From Halobacteriales archaeon SW_8_68_21 (GTDB lineage Archaea > Halobacteriota > Halobacteria > Halobacteriales > Haloferacaceae): DNA of 50,290 bases. The DNA lies in NCBI GenBank assembly GCA_003023405.1, contig PXST01000007.1, positions 25,317 to 75,606 of the forward strand, read 5' to 3'. Positions 34,756-42,861 of the stretch are shown here, piece after piece. Numbering within the stretch: the first letter of the stretch is position 1; every line of letters starts with the position of its first letter. Both the position numbers and the translations under genes were made by a program. The notes under the pieces are model-generated. The model was not told the DNA's origin. It did no database searches and saw only the letters and a list, made by a program, of their open reading frames with translations.

Positions 34756-35407
34756 CTCGGCGGCACCGGCGGTCGCGGCGATCGGTCGGGTGGGCGTCGT
34801 TGTCCTGGTCGTCGCCGGTCCCGGGAGCGCCGGTCTCGTCGTTGAACGCGTCGGCGTCGGCGAACCCGCCCGCGTCGCTGAAGCCGTTCGCGAGGACGAA
34901 GAACAGCCCCATCAGCACGCCGGCGACGATGGTCCCGATCCCGAGGATCTCGACGCCCTCCGTCCCGTACTTGACCGGGTCGGGGATCGGGAGCAGTTCG
35001 TACTGGAGGAACGCGCCACCCAGTCCGACCGGGATCAGTCCGATCCCGGCGAACACGAGCGTCCCGCCGACCGCGAGCGCGACGACCACGGTGTTCGCGA
35101 GCCACTGGCGGGTGGCCTCGATGCCGAACGCGAACGCGATCATGAACACGACCGCGGCGACGATCGCGCCGCCCTGGAACCCGCCGCCCGGGGAGCCGCC
35201 GCCGTGGAAGGTGACGAACAGCCCGTAGGTGAGCGCGAACGGCGCGACGATCTTCACCGTCGGCATGATGACCTGACTCTCCGTGTACGGCGTTCCCTGC
35301 CGACGGTCCGAATCGAGGCGGCCGTCGCTGCGCGGCGGCCGGTCGCGACCGAACCCTCCGTCGGAAGCGGGTTCGGAGCCGACGCCGTCCGAGCCGGGAC
35401 CGCTCAT
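34289..35407 (-). CDS. mnhB: Mnh/Mrp antiporter subunit B with run-on frame
   Basis: From ATG 35407 the first ~208 residues are a normal MnhB: an acidic N-terminus, VKIVAPFALTYGLFVTFHGGGSPGGGFQGG, and four helices ending LMGLFFVLANGF, then an acidic tail to about 34784. No stop follows. The frame runs on, Arg-rich, in a shadow of mnhC until 34289, giving 372 codons as written. The real product probably ends near 34780. The start overlaps the stop of the DUF4040 gene as ATGA. Confidence 0.82.
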   Translation of the reverse strand: MSGPGSDGVGSEPASDGGFGRDRPPRSDGRLDSDRRQGTPYTESQVIMPTVKIVAPFALTYGLFVTFHGGGSPGGGFQGGAIVAAVVFMIAFAFGIEATRQWLANTVVVALAVGGTLVFAGIGLIPVGLGGAFLQYELLPIPDPVKYGTEGVEILGIGTIVAGVLMGLFFVLANGFSDAGGFADADAFNDETGAPGTGDDQDNDAHPTDRRDRRCRRDTRDETRVRRVRATTLYRTIHDDSKPQPREEDHRTQPVSDGDIPAFHRLGVRRRRGDPDRPERRSRRRALRQSAPARPRTHRHRRRREPHRGRARAVCPDLRRVRHAADRHSPRTAPRRGVDPDVLADTGRRRLRDAERVDGGARPRRDGRRDRR

Positions 35408-36030
35408 GCGAACACCTCCTGACGGAGTACGATGAGGGCGGCGACCCCGGCCGCGAAGACGACGACCGCCTCGCCGAAGGTGTCGAACCCACGGAACGCG
35501 GCCAACACGGCCATCACCGCGTTCTCGACGCCCGTCTCGGCGTACGTCTCCGCGATGTACCACTGGCTCACGTCCGGATTCGACCAGATCGGCGCGTTCC
35601 GGGAGCCGACCGCCGGGATGTCGTCCATCGTGAGCAGCAGCCCGCCGAACAGCAGGCCGGCCGCTCCCGCTGCGGGGAGGTTCACCGACTCGAAGGCGGC
35701 CTCGTGGTGGCGTCGGGTCGTCTTCGCGAGCGTGAGCAGCAGCAGCACGGTGGTCACCCCGGCGGAGATTGCGGCCTCGGTCATCGCGACATCCGGCGCG
35801 CGGTAGAACGTGTACAGCGCGGCCATCCCGAGGCTGTACGCCCCGAAGATGATCACGGCGGCGAGCACGTCGCGCGCCAGCGCGGTGAACAGCGCGGTCA
35901 GCACCACGAAGACGAACAGGCTCGCCTCGACAGCGGTCACCTGCGCGACGGGCGGAGCTGGGAGCCCGACCGCGGCCGACGAACCGATCGTCGAGAGCGC
36001 CGTCACGCCAGCCGTGAACGTCCCCGTCAT
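35404..36030 (-). CDS. Mnh/Mrp antiporter DUF4040 (MrpA C-terminal/MbhD-like) subunit
   Basis: 208 residues from ATG 36030, overlapping the end of mnhG as ATGA. The central motif, LARDVLAAVIIFGAYSLGMAALYTFYRAPDVAMTEAAI, is the DUF4040 signature found in the C-terminal part of MrpA and in MbhD of membrane-bound hydrogenases. A second part with two helices (LLFGGLLLTMDDIPAVG, TFGEAVVVFAAGVAALI) resembles MbhE. In haloarchaea these domains are a separate gene rather than part of a giant MrpA. Confidence 0.9.
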   Translation of the reverse strand: MTGTFTAGVTALSTIGSSAAVGLPAPPVAQVTAVEASLFVFVVLTALFTALARDVLAAVIIFGAYSLGMAALYTFYRAPDVAMTEAAISAGVTTVLLLLTLAKTTRRHHEAAFESVNLPAAGAAGLLFGGLLLTMDDIPAVGSRNAPIWSNPDVSQWYIAETYAETGVENAVMAVLAAFRGFDTFGEAVVVFAAGVAALIVLRQEVFA

Positions 36031-36359
36031 CGGCGGTCGTCTCCCTCCGTCCACGGCACGATTCCCTCTTCGAAGGCGGCCCGAGCGATCGCGTGGGCCG
36101 CGGTCGGGTTCGTTAGGAAGATGAAAAACAGCAGGAGGACCGATTTGAACCCGCCCCCCGCCACCCCGACGGTGAGCGCGACCGCCGCGAGCCCGAAGCC
36201 AGCCCCCAGCGTGTCGGCCTGCGAGGCGGTGTGCGCCCGCGAGTAGACGTCCGGCAGCCGGAGGACGCCCGTCATCGAGACGAGCGTGAAGAACAGTCCG
36301 AGCAGCGTGAGTACGACGACGAGCCAGACCCGGGCCGTCTCCAGCGCGGCGGCGCTCAC
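36027..36359 (-). CDS. mnhG: Mnh/Mrp antiporter subunit G
   Basis: 110 residues, three helices. MrpG hallmarks are GVLRLPDVYSRAHTASQADTLGAG between helices 1 and 2 and the FLTNPTAAHAIARAAFEEG loop at the C-terminus. It overlaps mnhF upstream and the DUF4040 gene downstream, each by four bases, so translation is coupled through the whole block. Confidence 0.95.
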   Translation of the reverse strand: MSAAALETARVWLVVVLTLLGLFFTLVSMTGVLRLPDVYSRAHTASQADTLGAGFGLAAVALTVGVAGGGFKSVLLLFFIFLTNPTAAHAIARAAFEEGIVPWTEGDDRR

Positions 36360-36661
36360 AGCACACCACCCCGCTCGACGGTGAACTTCGAGATGGCGAT
36401 GGCCATCAAGAAGTTCAACAGCGCGTACACCAAGGCGATGTCGAAGAACGTCGGCTCGTCGAGTGCCGCACCCAAGATCGCGAGGATGACGACGGTGTTC
36501 GTCCCGAGGACGTTCACCGCCAGCACCCGGTCTTGCATCGTCGGGCCGACGACCGCGCGGTAGAGCATTCCCACCGCGAGGACGGCGAAACCGGCGGCCG
36601 CGACGAGGAGGAAGTCGCCGAGGGTGTAGCCGGCCACGAGCGTGGCGTCCGCGAGGCTCAT
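36356..36661 (-). CDS. mnhF: Mnh/Mrp antiporter subunit F
   Basis: 101 residues, three helices. The MrpF pattern is LYRAVVGPTMQDRVLAVNVLGTNTVVILAIL followed by FFDIALVYALLNFLMAIAISKF. It begins with an ATGA overlap at the end of mnhE. Confidence 0.95.
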   Translation of the reverse strand: MSLADATLVAGYTLGDFLLVAAAGFAVLAVGMLYRAVVGPTMQDRVLAVNVLGTNTVVILAILGAALDEPTFFDIALVYALLNFLMAIAISKFTVERGGVL

Positions 36662-37914
36662 CGGTCGGTCACCTCGTCGGCGTCGGTCAGGTCGTCACTC
36701 GGCTCGGAGCCGCTGACCGACCCCGGCTCGCCGCCGTCGACGGCGGCGATCGGCAGCTCCTCGGTCGCGTCGTCGCCCTGAAGGATCGCGACGTCGTCGC
36801 GCTCGCGGGGCGTCGGCAGGCGCGCCGAGCGGCGGCCGTAGTAGACGAACCGGGTCCACCGCTCCAGCGAGCCGTCGAACAGCCCCTCGCGGGCCCACGG
36901 GAGGAGCGAGTGGACGTAGAGGTCGCTGTCGCGGGCGCGAACGGTCAGCGTCCCGGGCGTCAAGGTGATCGAGTTCGCCAGCGTCATCAGGGGGAGACCG
37001 CTCCCGACGATCACGCGCATCCGGTTCATCGTCGGTTCGATCGGGAGCCGCGGGTCGAGGATGACGCGGGCGACGACGACGTTCGCCTTGAAGATCTCGA
37101 ACAGCAGCACGGGGATGTACACCAGTCCGCGGGCGATTCGCATCGGCGTCCGCGGAATCGCCGGGTTCGAGTCGAGGCTCACCCGTGAGAGAGTGATCGA
37201 CACGACCGCGGCCGTTGCGACCCCGGTCACCGCGTCGAACCAGTAGGTCGGGTCGCCCAACAGGAAATAAAACCCCAGCGAGAGACCGAAAAGCGCCACG
37301 AGCCGGACGGCGCTCGCCTCGGTTCGAAAGCGCTCGCGACGAGTCGGACGGTCGACCGGCGCGGTCTCGACCGACAGCGAGGTGTTCGAGAGCGCGAACT
37401 CCAGGGGCTGGAGCAGCGTCGTGTTCCCCACGGGCGTGTACTCGGGGTCGAGCACGACGCGGTCGGCGTCGTTGGCCTCGGCGTACTCCGCGAGGACGCG
37501 GACGTAGTCGTCGGCACCGAACAGGTAGTCGCCCGCGCCGGTCACGGCCGTGACGACCTCGACGGCCGCGGCACCGGGTGCTTCCGAGTCGTCGAGGTCC
37601 GCCGCCGTCCACGCCGCGGCGCGTTCGAGCACGCGCTCGGCCGCCGCGGCGCGCTCGTCGCTCTCGGGGTCACCGTTCCGCCACGAGGCGATCTCCACGA
37701 GGTGGATCGCCGGAGCGCCGCCGGTCGCCGCGGCGTCCGCGACGTGCGCGATCGTCGAACGGAGCGTGGAGGTCGGCTCGACCGGGACGATGACCGCACC
37801 AGCCGTCGGCGGTTCGCCCGCGGCGTCGCCGGTCGCCGGCTCGGTCGAAGCGGTTGAGTCGGTCGAGCCGTCGCCGCCGTCGGACGGGGAGTCGGCGTCA
37901 GCCACCCACCACAC
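36658..37914 (-). CDS. mnhE: UspA-like domain fused to antiporter subunit MnhE
   Basis: 418 residues. Residues about 35-175 look like a universal-stress-type alpha/beta domain (VIVPVEPTSTLRSTIAHVADAA, ADRVVLDPEYTP). Residues about 195-360 are MnhE, with helices LVALFGLSLGFYFLLGDP and RIARGLVYIPVLLFEIFKANVVVA, then LANSITLTPGTLTV. An acidic tail ends the protein. The start is uncertain: GTG at 37914 or GTG at 37905. A 17-codon reading frame from ATG 37951 overlaps this start in another frame. It is the first gene of the nine-gene operon; the fused stress domain may let the antiporter sense nucleotide or energy state. Confidence 0.88.
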   Translation of the reverse strand: MWWVADADSPSDGGDGSTDSTASTEPATGDAAGEPPTAGAVIVPVEPTSTLRSTIAHVADAAATGGAPAIHLVEIASWRNGDPESDERAAAAERVLERAAAWTAADLDDSEAPGAAAVEVVTAVTGAGDYLFGADDYVRVLAEYAEANDADRVVLDPEYTPVGNTTLLQPLEFALSNTSLSVETAPVDRPTRRERFRTEASAVRLVALFGLSLGFYFLLGDPTYWFDAVTGVATAAVVSITLSRVSLDSNPAIPRTPMRIARGLVYIPVLLFEIFKANVVVARVILDPRLPIEPTMNRMRVIVGSGLPLMTLANSITLTPGTLTVRARDSDLYVHSLLPWAREGLFDGSLERWTRFVYYGRRSARLPTPRERDDVAILQGDDATEELPIAAVDGGEPGSVSGSEPSDDLTDADEVTDR

Positions 37915-37951
37915 CTCCCACGGAGCCGTGCGTGACCGTCTCGTTACACAT
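37898..37951 (-). CDS. Short leader ORF overlapping the mnhE start
   Basis: ATG 37951 to TGA 37898 encodes MCNETVTHGSVGGVVGG. It is out of frame with mnhE and ends inside it. It could be a translated leader that couples or represses mnhE, or the true mnhE N-terminus displaced by an indel. The sequence alone does not decide. Confidence 0.35.
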   Translation of the reverse strand: MCNETVTHGSVGGVVGG

Positions 37952-38053
37952 GGGTGTCTCTATCCGTGTGGTTACCCCAACGCCTCAAAACAGTTTGTAT
38001 CCGCGGGGAACCTACCGGGGGCGGGCGATACGGTCGGCGGGGGATCGCCCTCG

Positions 38054-39229
38054 TCAGACGGACGCGGACGCGTCGAGCGTCGCCGCGAGCCGGTCCGCGA
38101 TCCGGCTCGCGACGGCGTCTTTCGTGCCGACGACCTCCTCTGGGTCGGTCTCGGACGCGCCGACCAACAGGACCCGCGTCTCGTCGTCGCCCATCACGCT
38201 CGCGTCGTTCGCGACGACGAACGACAGCCCGACGCGGTTGCGGATCCGCTCGGCCTCGGCGACCGTCGCCTCGTCGTCGCCGGAGGTCTCGGCCTTGAAC
38301 CCGACGATGGGGAGGCCCGGGTACGCCTCCCGGACCGAGTCGATCAGCTTCGGCGTCGGCTCCAGTTCGACCGACAGCGGCGAGCCGGACCGGATCTTCT
38401 CGTCGACGGCGTCAGCGGTGAAATCGGAGATGGCTGCCGCGGACACCAGCGCGTCCGCGGTCGCCGCCGACCGGCGACAGGCCGCGATCATCTCGTCGGC
38501 CGTCTCGACCGCGGCCACGTCGGCGTACGGGACCTCGGGACCGTCCTGGACGAGCGTCACCCGCGCACCCCGGGCGTAGAGCGCCCTGGCGACGGCGCGG
38601 CCAGTCTTCCCCGACGCCCGGTTCGTCAGGATTCGGATCGGGTCGATCCGCTCTTTCGTCGCGCCGGCGGTGACGACGACGTGCGCCCCGGCAAGTGACT
38701 GCGTCGTCGTCGCCCGCGCGATCTCGGTGACCACGTCTTCCTCGGCCGCGATCTTCGCTTTCCCCTCCTCGATCCGGGGGTCCGCGAAGCGCACACCCCA
38801 CGACTCCAAGCGGTCGAGCGCGTCGAGGACGCCCGGGTGGTCGTACATCGGCTCGTGCATCGCGGGGGCCATCACGACCGGCACGTCTGCGCCGAGCGCG
38901 GTCGTCGCGCAGGTGGTGACGGGGGTGTCGTCGACCGCAGCGGCGACCTTGCCCGCGGTGTTCGCGGTCGCGGGCGCTAACAGGAGCACGTCGGCCCACC
39001 CCTCGCGGCCGCACAGCTCGACGTGTTCGACGCTCCCGGTGATCTCGGTGACGACCGGCTCGTCCGTCGCGAAGTCGACCGCCCACGGGTGGACGATGTT
39101 CGTCGCCGCCGGGGACATGACGGCGCGGACGCGAGCGCCCTGCCGGCGCAGTTCGTGGGCGAGTTCGACGACCTTTACCGCCGCGATGCTCCCGGAGACC
39201 CCCAGCGCGACGTTGACCCCATCCAGCAT
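38054..39229 (-). CDS. coaBC: Bifunctional CoaBC (phosphopantothenoylcysteine synthase/decarboxylase)
   Basis: 391 residues. The N-terminal CoaC flavoprotein domain (about 1-175) opens VALGVSGSIAAVKVVEL and includes the PAMHEPMY motif. The C-terminal CoaB domain opens VVVTAGATKERIDPIRILTNRASGKTG and includes SAAISDFTA and LVGFKAET-like strands. It couples 4'-phosphopantothenate to cysteine and decarboxylates the product in CoA synthesis. A second CoA gene lies at 41706-42470. Confidence 0.95.
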   Translation of the reverse strand: MLDGVNVALGVSGSIAAVKVVELAHELRRQGARVRAVMSPAATNIVHPWAVDFATDEPVVTEITGSVEHVELCGREGWADVLLLAPATANTAGKVAAAVDDTPVTTCATTALGADVPVVMAPAMHEPMYDHPGVLDALDRLESWGVRFADPRIEEGKAKIAAEEDVVTEIARATTTQSLAGAHVVVTAGATKERIDPIRILTNRASGKTGRAVARALYARGARVTLVQDGPEVPYADVAAVETADEMIAACRRSAATADALVSAAAISDFTADAVDEKIRSGSPLSVELEPTPKLIDSVREAYPGLPIVGFKAETSGDDEATVAEAERIRNRVGLSFVVANDASVMGDDETRVLLVGASETDPEEVVGTKDAVASRIADRLAATLDASASV

Positions 39230-39281
39230 TACCGAGTCCGTTCCGCCCCCGACGGCTTATAAGATGTCGTTGCGGCCCCGG

Positions 39282-39785
39282 TCAGGAGCCGTTCGACTGC
39301 CCGTCGTCCTGCGGCGCGGGGAAGTCGTCCGCGGACAGTAGCGCGCTCACGGGCTCAGCCCCGAGCGCGTCGAGGATCGCCGCGGCCGGCCCGCTGACCA
39401 GCACGGCACCGGCCAGCTCGTTGGTCTCGTCGATTCCGAGGCCGTCGACATCGGCGGCGTACGACTCCAGGTCGTCGACCGCGGCCGCGACGATCTCGCG
39501 TTGCGCGTCGAGCAGTTCCGCCTGCGCGTCCTCCTGTGAGAGGTTGCCCTCCTGAACGCGCGTCCGGACCTCCTCTCGCGCGGCCTGAATCTCCGACTGG
39601 ACGTCGAGCGCGACCGTCGCGCTGGCGTCCTCGCCGGACCCGCTTCCGTCGCCGCCTGCGTCGCTCCCGCCGTTTCCGTCGTCGGTCTGTCCCGTCGCGT
39701 CGCCGCCGAGGTCGCCGCAGCCGGCGAGACCGAGCGTCGATCCCGTCGCTGCTGCCGCCAGCACGCGCCGTCGCGGTGTGTCCAT
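39282..39785 (-). CDS. Tat-exported lipoprotein of unknown function
   Basis: 167 residues from ATG 39785. The signal is a twin-arginine motif (TPRRRVLAAAATG) with a lipobox ending at Cys23 (LGLAGC), so the protein is exported folded and lipid-anchored. A Gly/Asp/Ser spacer of about 35 residues follows, then a mainly helical, charged domain with heptad-like spacing (EIQAAREEVRTRVQEGNLSQEDAQAELLDAQ) suggesting a coiled coil. I do not recognise the family. It lies upstream of coaBC on the same strand with a 52-base gap. Confidence 0.82.
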   Translation of the reverse strand: MDTPRRRVLAAAATGSTLGLAGCGDLGGDATGQTDDGNGGSDAGGDGSGSGEDASATVALDVQSEIQAAREEVRTRVQEGNLSQEDAQAELLDAQREIVAAAVDDLESYAADVDGLGIDETNELAGAVLVSGPAAAILDALGAEPVSALLSADDFPAPQDDGQSNGS

Positions 39786-39897
39786 TGCGTCCTCGCTCGG
39801 CGCTCGCCCCACTTGTCGGTTCCGTACGAACGCCCGCCGGTCGAAGGGTCACCGGTCGAACGCCCGTCGGTCGAGGGGTCGCACGGTCTCGGGTCGC

Positions 39898-41055
39898 TCA
39901 GACCCCGAACGTCGCGCGGAGCATGTCGCGGGTCCCCGGGCCGAGACCGACCGCGAGGACGGTGATCAAAAGCAGCAGGGTGTACCGCGGCGACTCCTCG
40001 TACATCTCGCCGTTGAAGATCCAGACGACGAACGTCGCGGCCGCCAGCTTCACGAAGAGGAACGGCCACGCGTCGCCGGTGACGGCGGAGACGGACGCCG
40101 GAAGCAGTCGCCCGGTCCACTCGACGATCAGGGCGTTGACGACGTGTTTCGGAACGAGGTTCGCGGTGCCGGTCAACGCGGGCATCCAGTCGAGGCCGAT
40201 CACGTTCGCGACGCCGTCGATCGCGTGACCCCAGATTATCACGATCCCGGCCGCGCCGGTTCCCTGTCGGACCATCGGAACCTCCCGCGTCGCCAGCACC
40301 CACGTGCCCGCGGTCGCGGCCGTCGCGACGATCAAAGTCGGCACGAGTACCTGCGGGTAGAACGTGACGTACCCGGTCGTCGCCGCGAGTACGGCGAGGT
40401 AGCCGACCGCGAGCGCGAACCCGGTGGCCCCCAGCGCGAACAGCGGCCGCGCGTAGTCGTCGACGACGCCGCGCCGTTCGAGCGCGAACGCCGCGATCAC
40501 GCAGGCGAGCGTGAAGGCGAACACCGTGAAGTAGATGAACGGACTGATAAGCAGCGCGCTCGCCGGGAAGCCGATCAGCGGTTCGACGCCGGCGGCGGTC
40601 GCGGCGACCCCCGCGTCCTCGACCGTCCGCATCGCCCCGCCGAACAGCATGAACGGGAACAGCGCGAAAAAGAACCGCAGTTCAGTCGCGACGTCGAGCC
40701 GGCGGAGGAGGAAGACAACGCCGATCAGCATCGCCAGAAGGACGACCACGTAGCTCACCGTCGAGAAAGTGGTGTATCCCGGGGTCGCGACGACCTCGCC
40801 GGCGCTGACAGCCGACTGGCACGCCGCCTCGCTGCCGAGCAGTTCCGTGGTACCGCCCGGGTTGCGGACCGCGCACTGCGCGCCCTCGCCGTCCGCGACG
40901 ACCGGTCCCCAGAAGTAGCGCCAGAGGAACCGGTCGTAGACGACGCGTGAGAAGACGACCGAACCGACGGCCAGAAACGCCGTGACGCCGCCGACGACGG
41001 CGGCCCAGACCTGCTCCGGCGTGAGGTCGACCCGGTCCGCGACCGCTGTGTTCAT
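39898..41055 (-). CDS. DUF63 membrane protein
   Basis: 385 residues from ATG 41055; a start two codons earlier is also possible. About eight hydrophobic helices, with the DUF63 hallmarks [22 protein letters not shown] and [16 protein letters not shown], plus [14 protein letters not shown] near the end. The conserved His/Asp/Glu in the membrane suggest a metal or proton site, but the function is unknown. A polar loop with two Cys follows the first helix (AQCAVRN, AACQSAV). Confidence 0.9.
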   Translation of the reverse strand: MNTAVADRVDLTPEQVWAAVVGGVTAFLAVGSVVFSRVVYDRFLWRYFWGPVVADGEGAQCAVRNPGGTTELLGSEAACQSAVSAGEVVATPGYTTFSTVSYVVVLLAMLIGVVFLLRRLDVATELRFFFALFPFMLFGGAMRTVEDAGVAATAAGVEPLIGFPASALLISPFIYFTVFAFTLACVIAAFALERRGVVDDYARPLFALGATGFALAVGYLAVLAATTGYVTFYPQVLVPTLIVATAATAGTWVLATREVPMVRQGTGAAGIVIIWGHAIDGVANVIGLDWMPALTGTANLVPKHVVNALIVEWTGRLLPASVSAVTGDAWPFLFVKLAAATFVVWIFNGEMYEESPRYTLLLLITVLAVGLGPGTRDMLRATFGV

Positions 41056-41133
41056 GGTCACCGTTCGGGGAGGTCCCGAGTTGAGCGTTCCGGTCGTGGG
41101 CGAGTGCCGGCCTACCGCCGACCACCGCGCCGC

Positions 41134-41598
41134 CTACAGCGACGGTCCCGACAGCGGCGGCCCGGGCTGCTCGTAGTCGGTGTCGAGGATCACCATCGTC
41201 TGCGAGCGCGAGAACCCCTCCGTCTCCGCGATCCGCTCAAACATCAGCTCTCTCAGCCGGTCGGTGTCGGCCGCGACGACCCGGAGGATCACGTCCCACT
41301 CGCCGGTGGTGAGGTGGATCTCGCGGACCCCGTCGATGCCGCGAAGCCGTTCGAGCGCGTCCTCCTCGCGGCCCTGCTCGACGCGCAGGCCGACGAACGC
41401 GCCGACCCCGCACCCGACGGCTTTCGGGTCGATGTCGGCGTGGTATCCCCGGATGACGCCCGCCTCCTCAAGACGGCTGACACGGTCGTGGACGGTGGCG
41501 CTGGACATGTCGATCCGGCGCGCGACCTCCGAGAACGGGGTCCGCGCGTCCTCCTGTAAGATTCGTAGGATCGCCCGGTCCGTCTCGTCGATTTCCAT
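41134..41598 (-). CDS. Lrp/AsnC family regulator
   Basis: 154 residues. The N-terminal winged helix is MEIDETDRAILRILQEDARTPFSEVARRIDMSSATVHDRVSRLEEAGVIRGY; the C-terminal RAM/ligand domain has IHLTTGEWDVILRVVA. Such proteins usually sense amino acids and form octamers. The nearest genes (DUF63 and phosphopantoate-beta-alanine ligase) do not reveal its target. The 107-base region upstream includes a likely promoter. Confidence 0.95.
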   Translation of the reverse strand: MEIDETDRAILRILQEDARTPFSEVARRIDMSSATVHDRVSRLEEAGVIRGYHADIDPKAVGCGVGAFVGLRVEQGREEDALERLRGIDGVREIHLTTGEWDVILRVVAADTDRLRELMFERIAETEGFSRSQTMVILDTDYEQPGPPLSGPSL

Positions 41599-41705
41599 AC
41601 CGACCGGTACGGGCGGCGTATGCTTTTGCCTTCCGGCGTGGTAAACGACGGTTCACAGCCCCGTGCGAAGTCGAACGAACCGCTTCCGGCGGCGTCGGCG
41701 ACGCG

Positions 41706-42470
41706 CTACTCGTCGCCGGGGGTCGAGAAGGACCCCTCGCGGATCGCCGCCTCGGCGGCGTCGAGCGCGGCGTCGGCGTCGAACGCGTCGACGACCTCCT
41801 GTAGTTCGGTCGGGGTCGCGTCCGCGAGGTCCCGCGCGTGGGCCGTCGCGTTCGGTACCGCGCGCAGCAGGTTGTCGATTATCGGCATGTCCGCGGTCTG
41901 CGGCGACCGGCTCCCGGGGTTGAGGTCGATCACGATCTCCGTCTTTCCCATCGCGTCGAGCGCGGCCGCGCGGTCGCCGTCTTCCAAGGGGACCACGACG
42001 GCGTCGGCCGCCTCGATCCCGTCGGCGTCGACGACACCGCGCGCGTGGTCGAGCCCGGGGATCTCGCCGTCGCCAGCGAGTCCCTTCACCTCGCTCGCGC
42101 CGTGGTCGCGGAGGTGGTCGGCGATCCGCCGGACGCGCTCGTCGGTGTGGTTGAACAGGTTCACCTCGAGGTCGGCGTCGACCGCCGCGGCGAGTTCGAC
42201 CGTCTCGCTCGGCGCGAGCGCGGCGACGTTGCCGTTCACCGAGATCACGGGGTGGTCCGCGAGGAGGAGGGTCGCCGCCGCGGCGCGCGCGGCGTCGTCT
42301 GCGCTCGGGAGCGTGCGCTCGCCGAGGAGGTAGTCGAACGCCTCGCCGCGCCCCTGCGCGATCAGCCCCTGCTTCGAGGTGATCCCCCGCTCGACGCCCG
42401 CCTCGATCCGGTGGCGCGTCACGAGCGACGCGTACCGCGGGTGGTCCTCGGGGATCTCCGTCTCCGTCAT
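41706..42470 (-). CDS. 4-phosphopantoate--beta-alanine ligase
   Basis: 254 residues from ATG 42470. Family marks are HPRYASLVTRHRIEAGVERGITSKQGLIAQGRGEAFDYLLGE, SVNGNVAALAPSE and EIVIDLNPGSRSPQTADMPIIDN. This archaeal enzyme makes 4-phosphopantothenate from 4-phosphopantoate and beta-alanine with ATP, replacing the bacterial PanC/CoaA order. It feeds CoaBC, encoded nearby at 38054-39229, so the segment is loosely a CoA locus. The longer frame upstream is Ser/Thr-rich and not conserved-looking. Confidence 0.94.
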   Translation of the reverse strand: MTETEIPEDHPRYASLVTRHRIEAGVERGITSKQGLIAQGRGEAFDYLLGERTLPSADDAARAAAATLLLADHPVISVNGNVAALAPSETVELAAAVDADLEVNLFNHTDERVRRIADHLRDHGASEVKGLAGDGEIPGLDHARGVVDADGIEAADAVVVPLEDGDRAAALDAMGKTEIVIDLNPGSRSPQTADMPIIDNLLRAVPNATAHARDLADATPTELQEVVDAFDADAALDAAEAAIREGSFSTPGDE

Positions 42471-42582
42471 ACCCGAGCGAAGCGACGGGTCGATTAAAAT
42501 GGACCGTTCGGCCTCGGTCCGTGCGCCCGCGACGCTCGTTCGCACAGCTGTTAACACAGCTCACATCGTAGCTCGACGCGGG

Positions 42583-42819
42583 ATGGGCCGCACAGGTAGG
42601 TACACGGTCGTCGACGCGTACAACGACCACAGGGCGATCACGCTCCGCGAGTACCCGCGCAACGGGACGCTGTACGTCGTCGAGTACGACGGTCCCGACG
42701 TGGAGACCGAGCTGTCGTCGCTCGATGCGGACTCGGTCGTCGAACTCGACCTCCGGCGGGCGGGCCGCTGGGGCAACGCGTGGTGCGTGGAGTCCGCTCG
42801 CCCGGTCGAAACGGCGTGA
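42583..42819 (+). CDS. Small conserved haloarchaeal protein
   Basis: 78 residues from ATG 42583. It reads MGRTGRYTVVDAYNDHRAI and includes TLREYPRNGTLYVVEYDG, SSLDADSVVELDLRRAGRWGNAW and a single Cys near residue 69. A beta-rich, compact soluble protein of a type common in haloarchaea. I do not recognise a functional family. It converges with the mutase gene. Confidence 0.75.
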   Translation: MGRTGRYTVVDAYNDHRAITLREYPRNGTLYVVEYDGPDVETELSSLDADSVVELDLRRAGRWGNAWCVESARPVETA

Positions 42820-42861
42820 CGCGCGGCCGCTCCGTCGGTCTCTTCCCCGCTTTTCGCCCGA

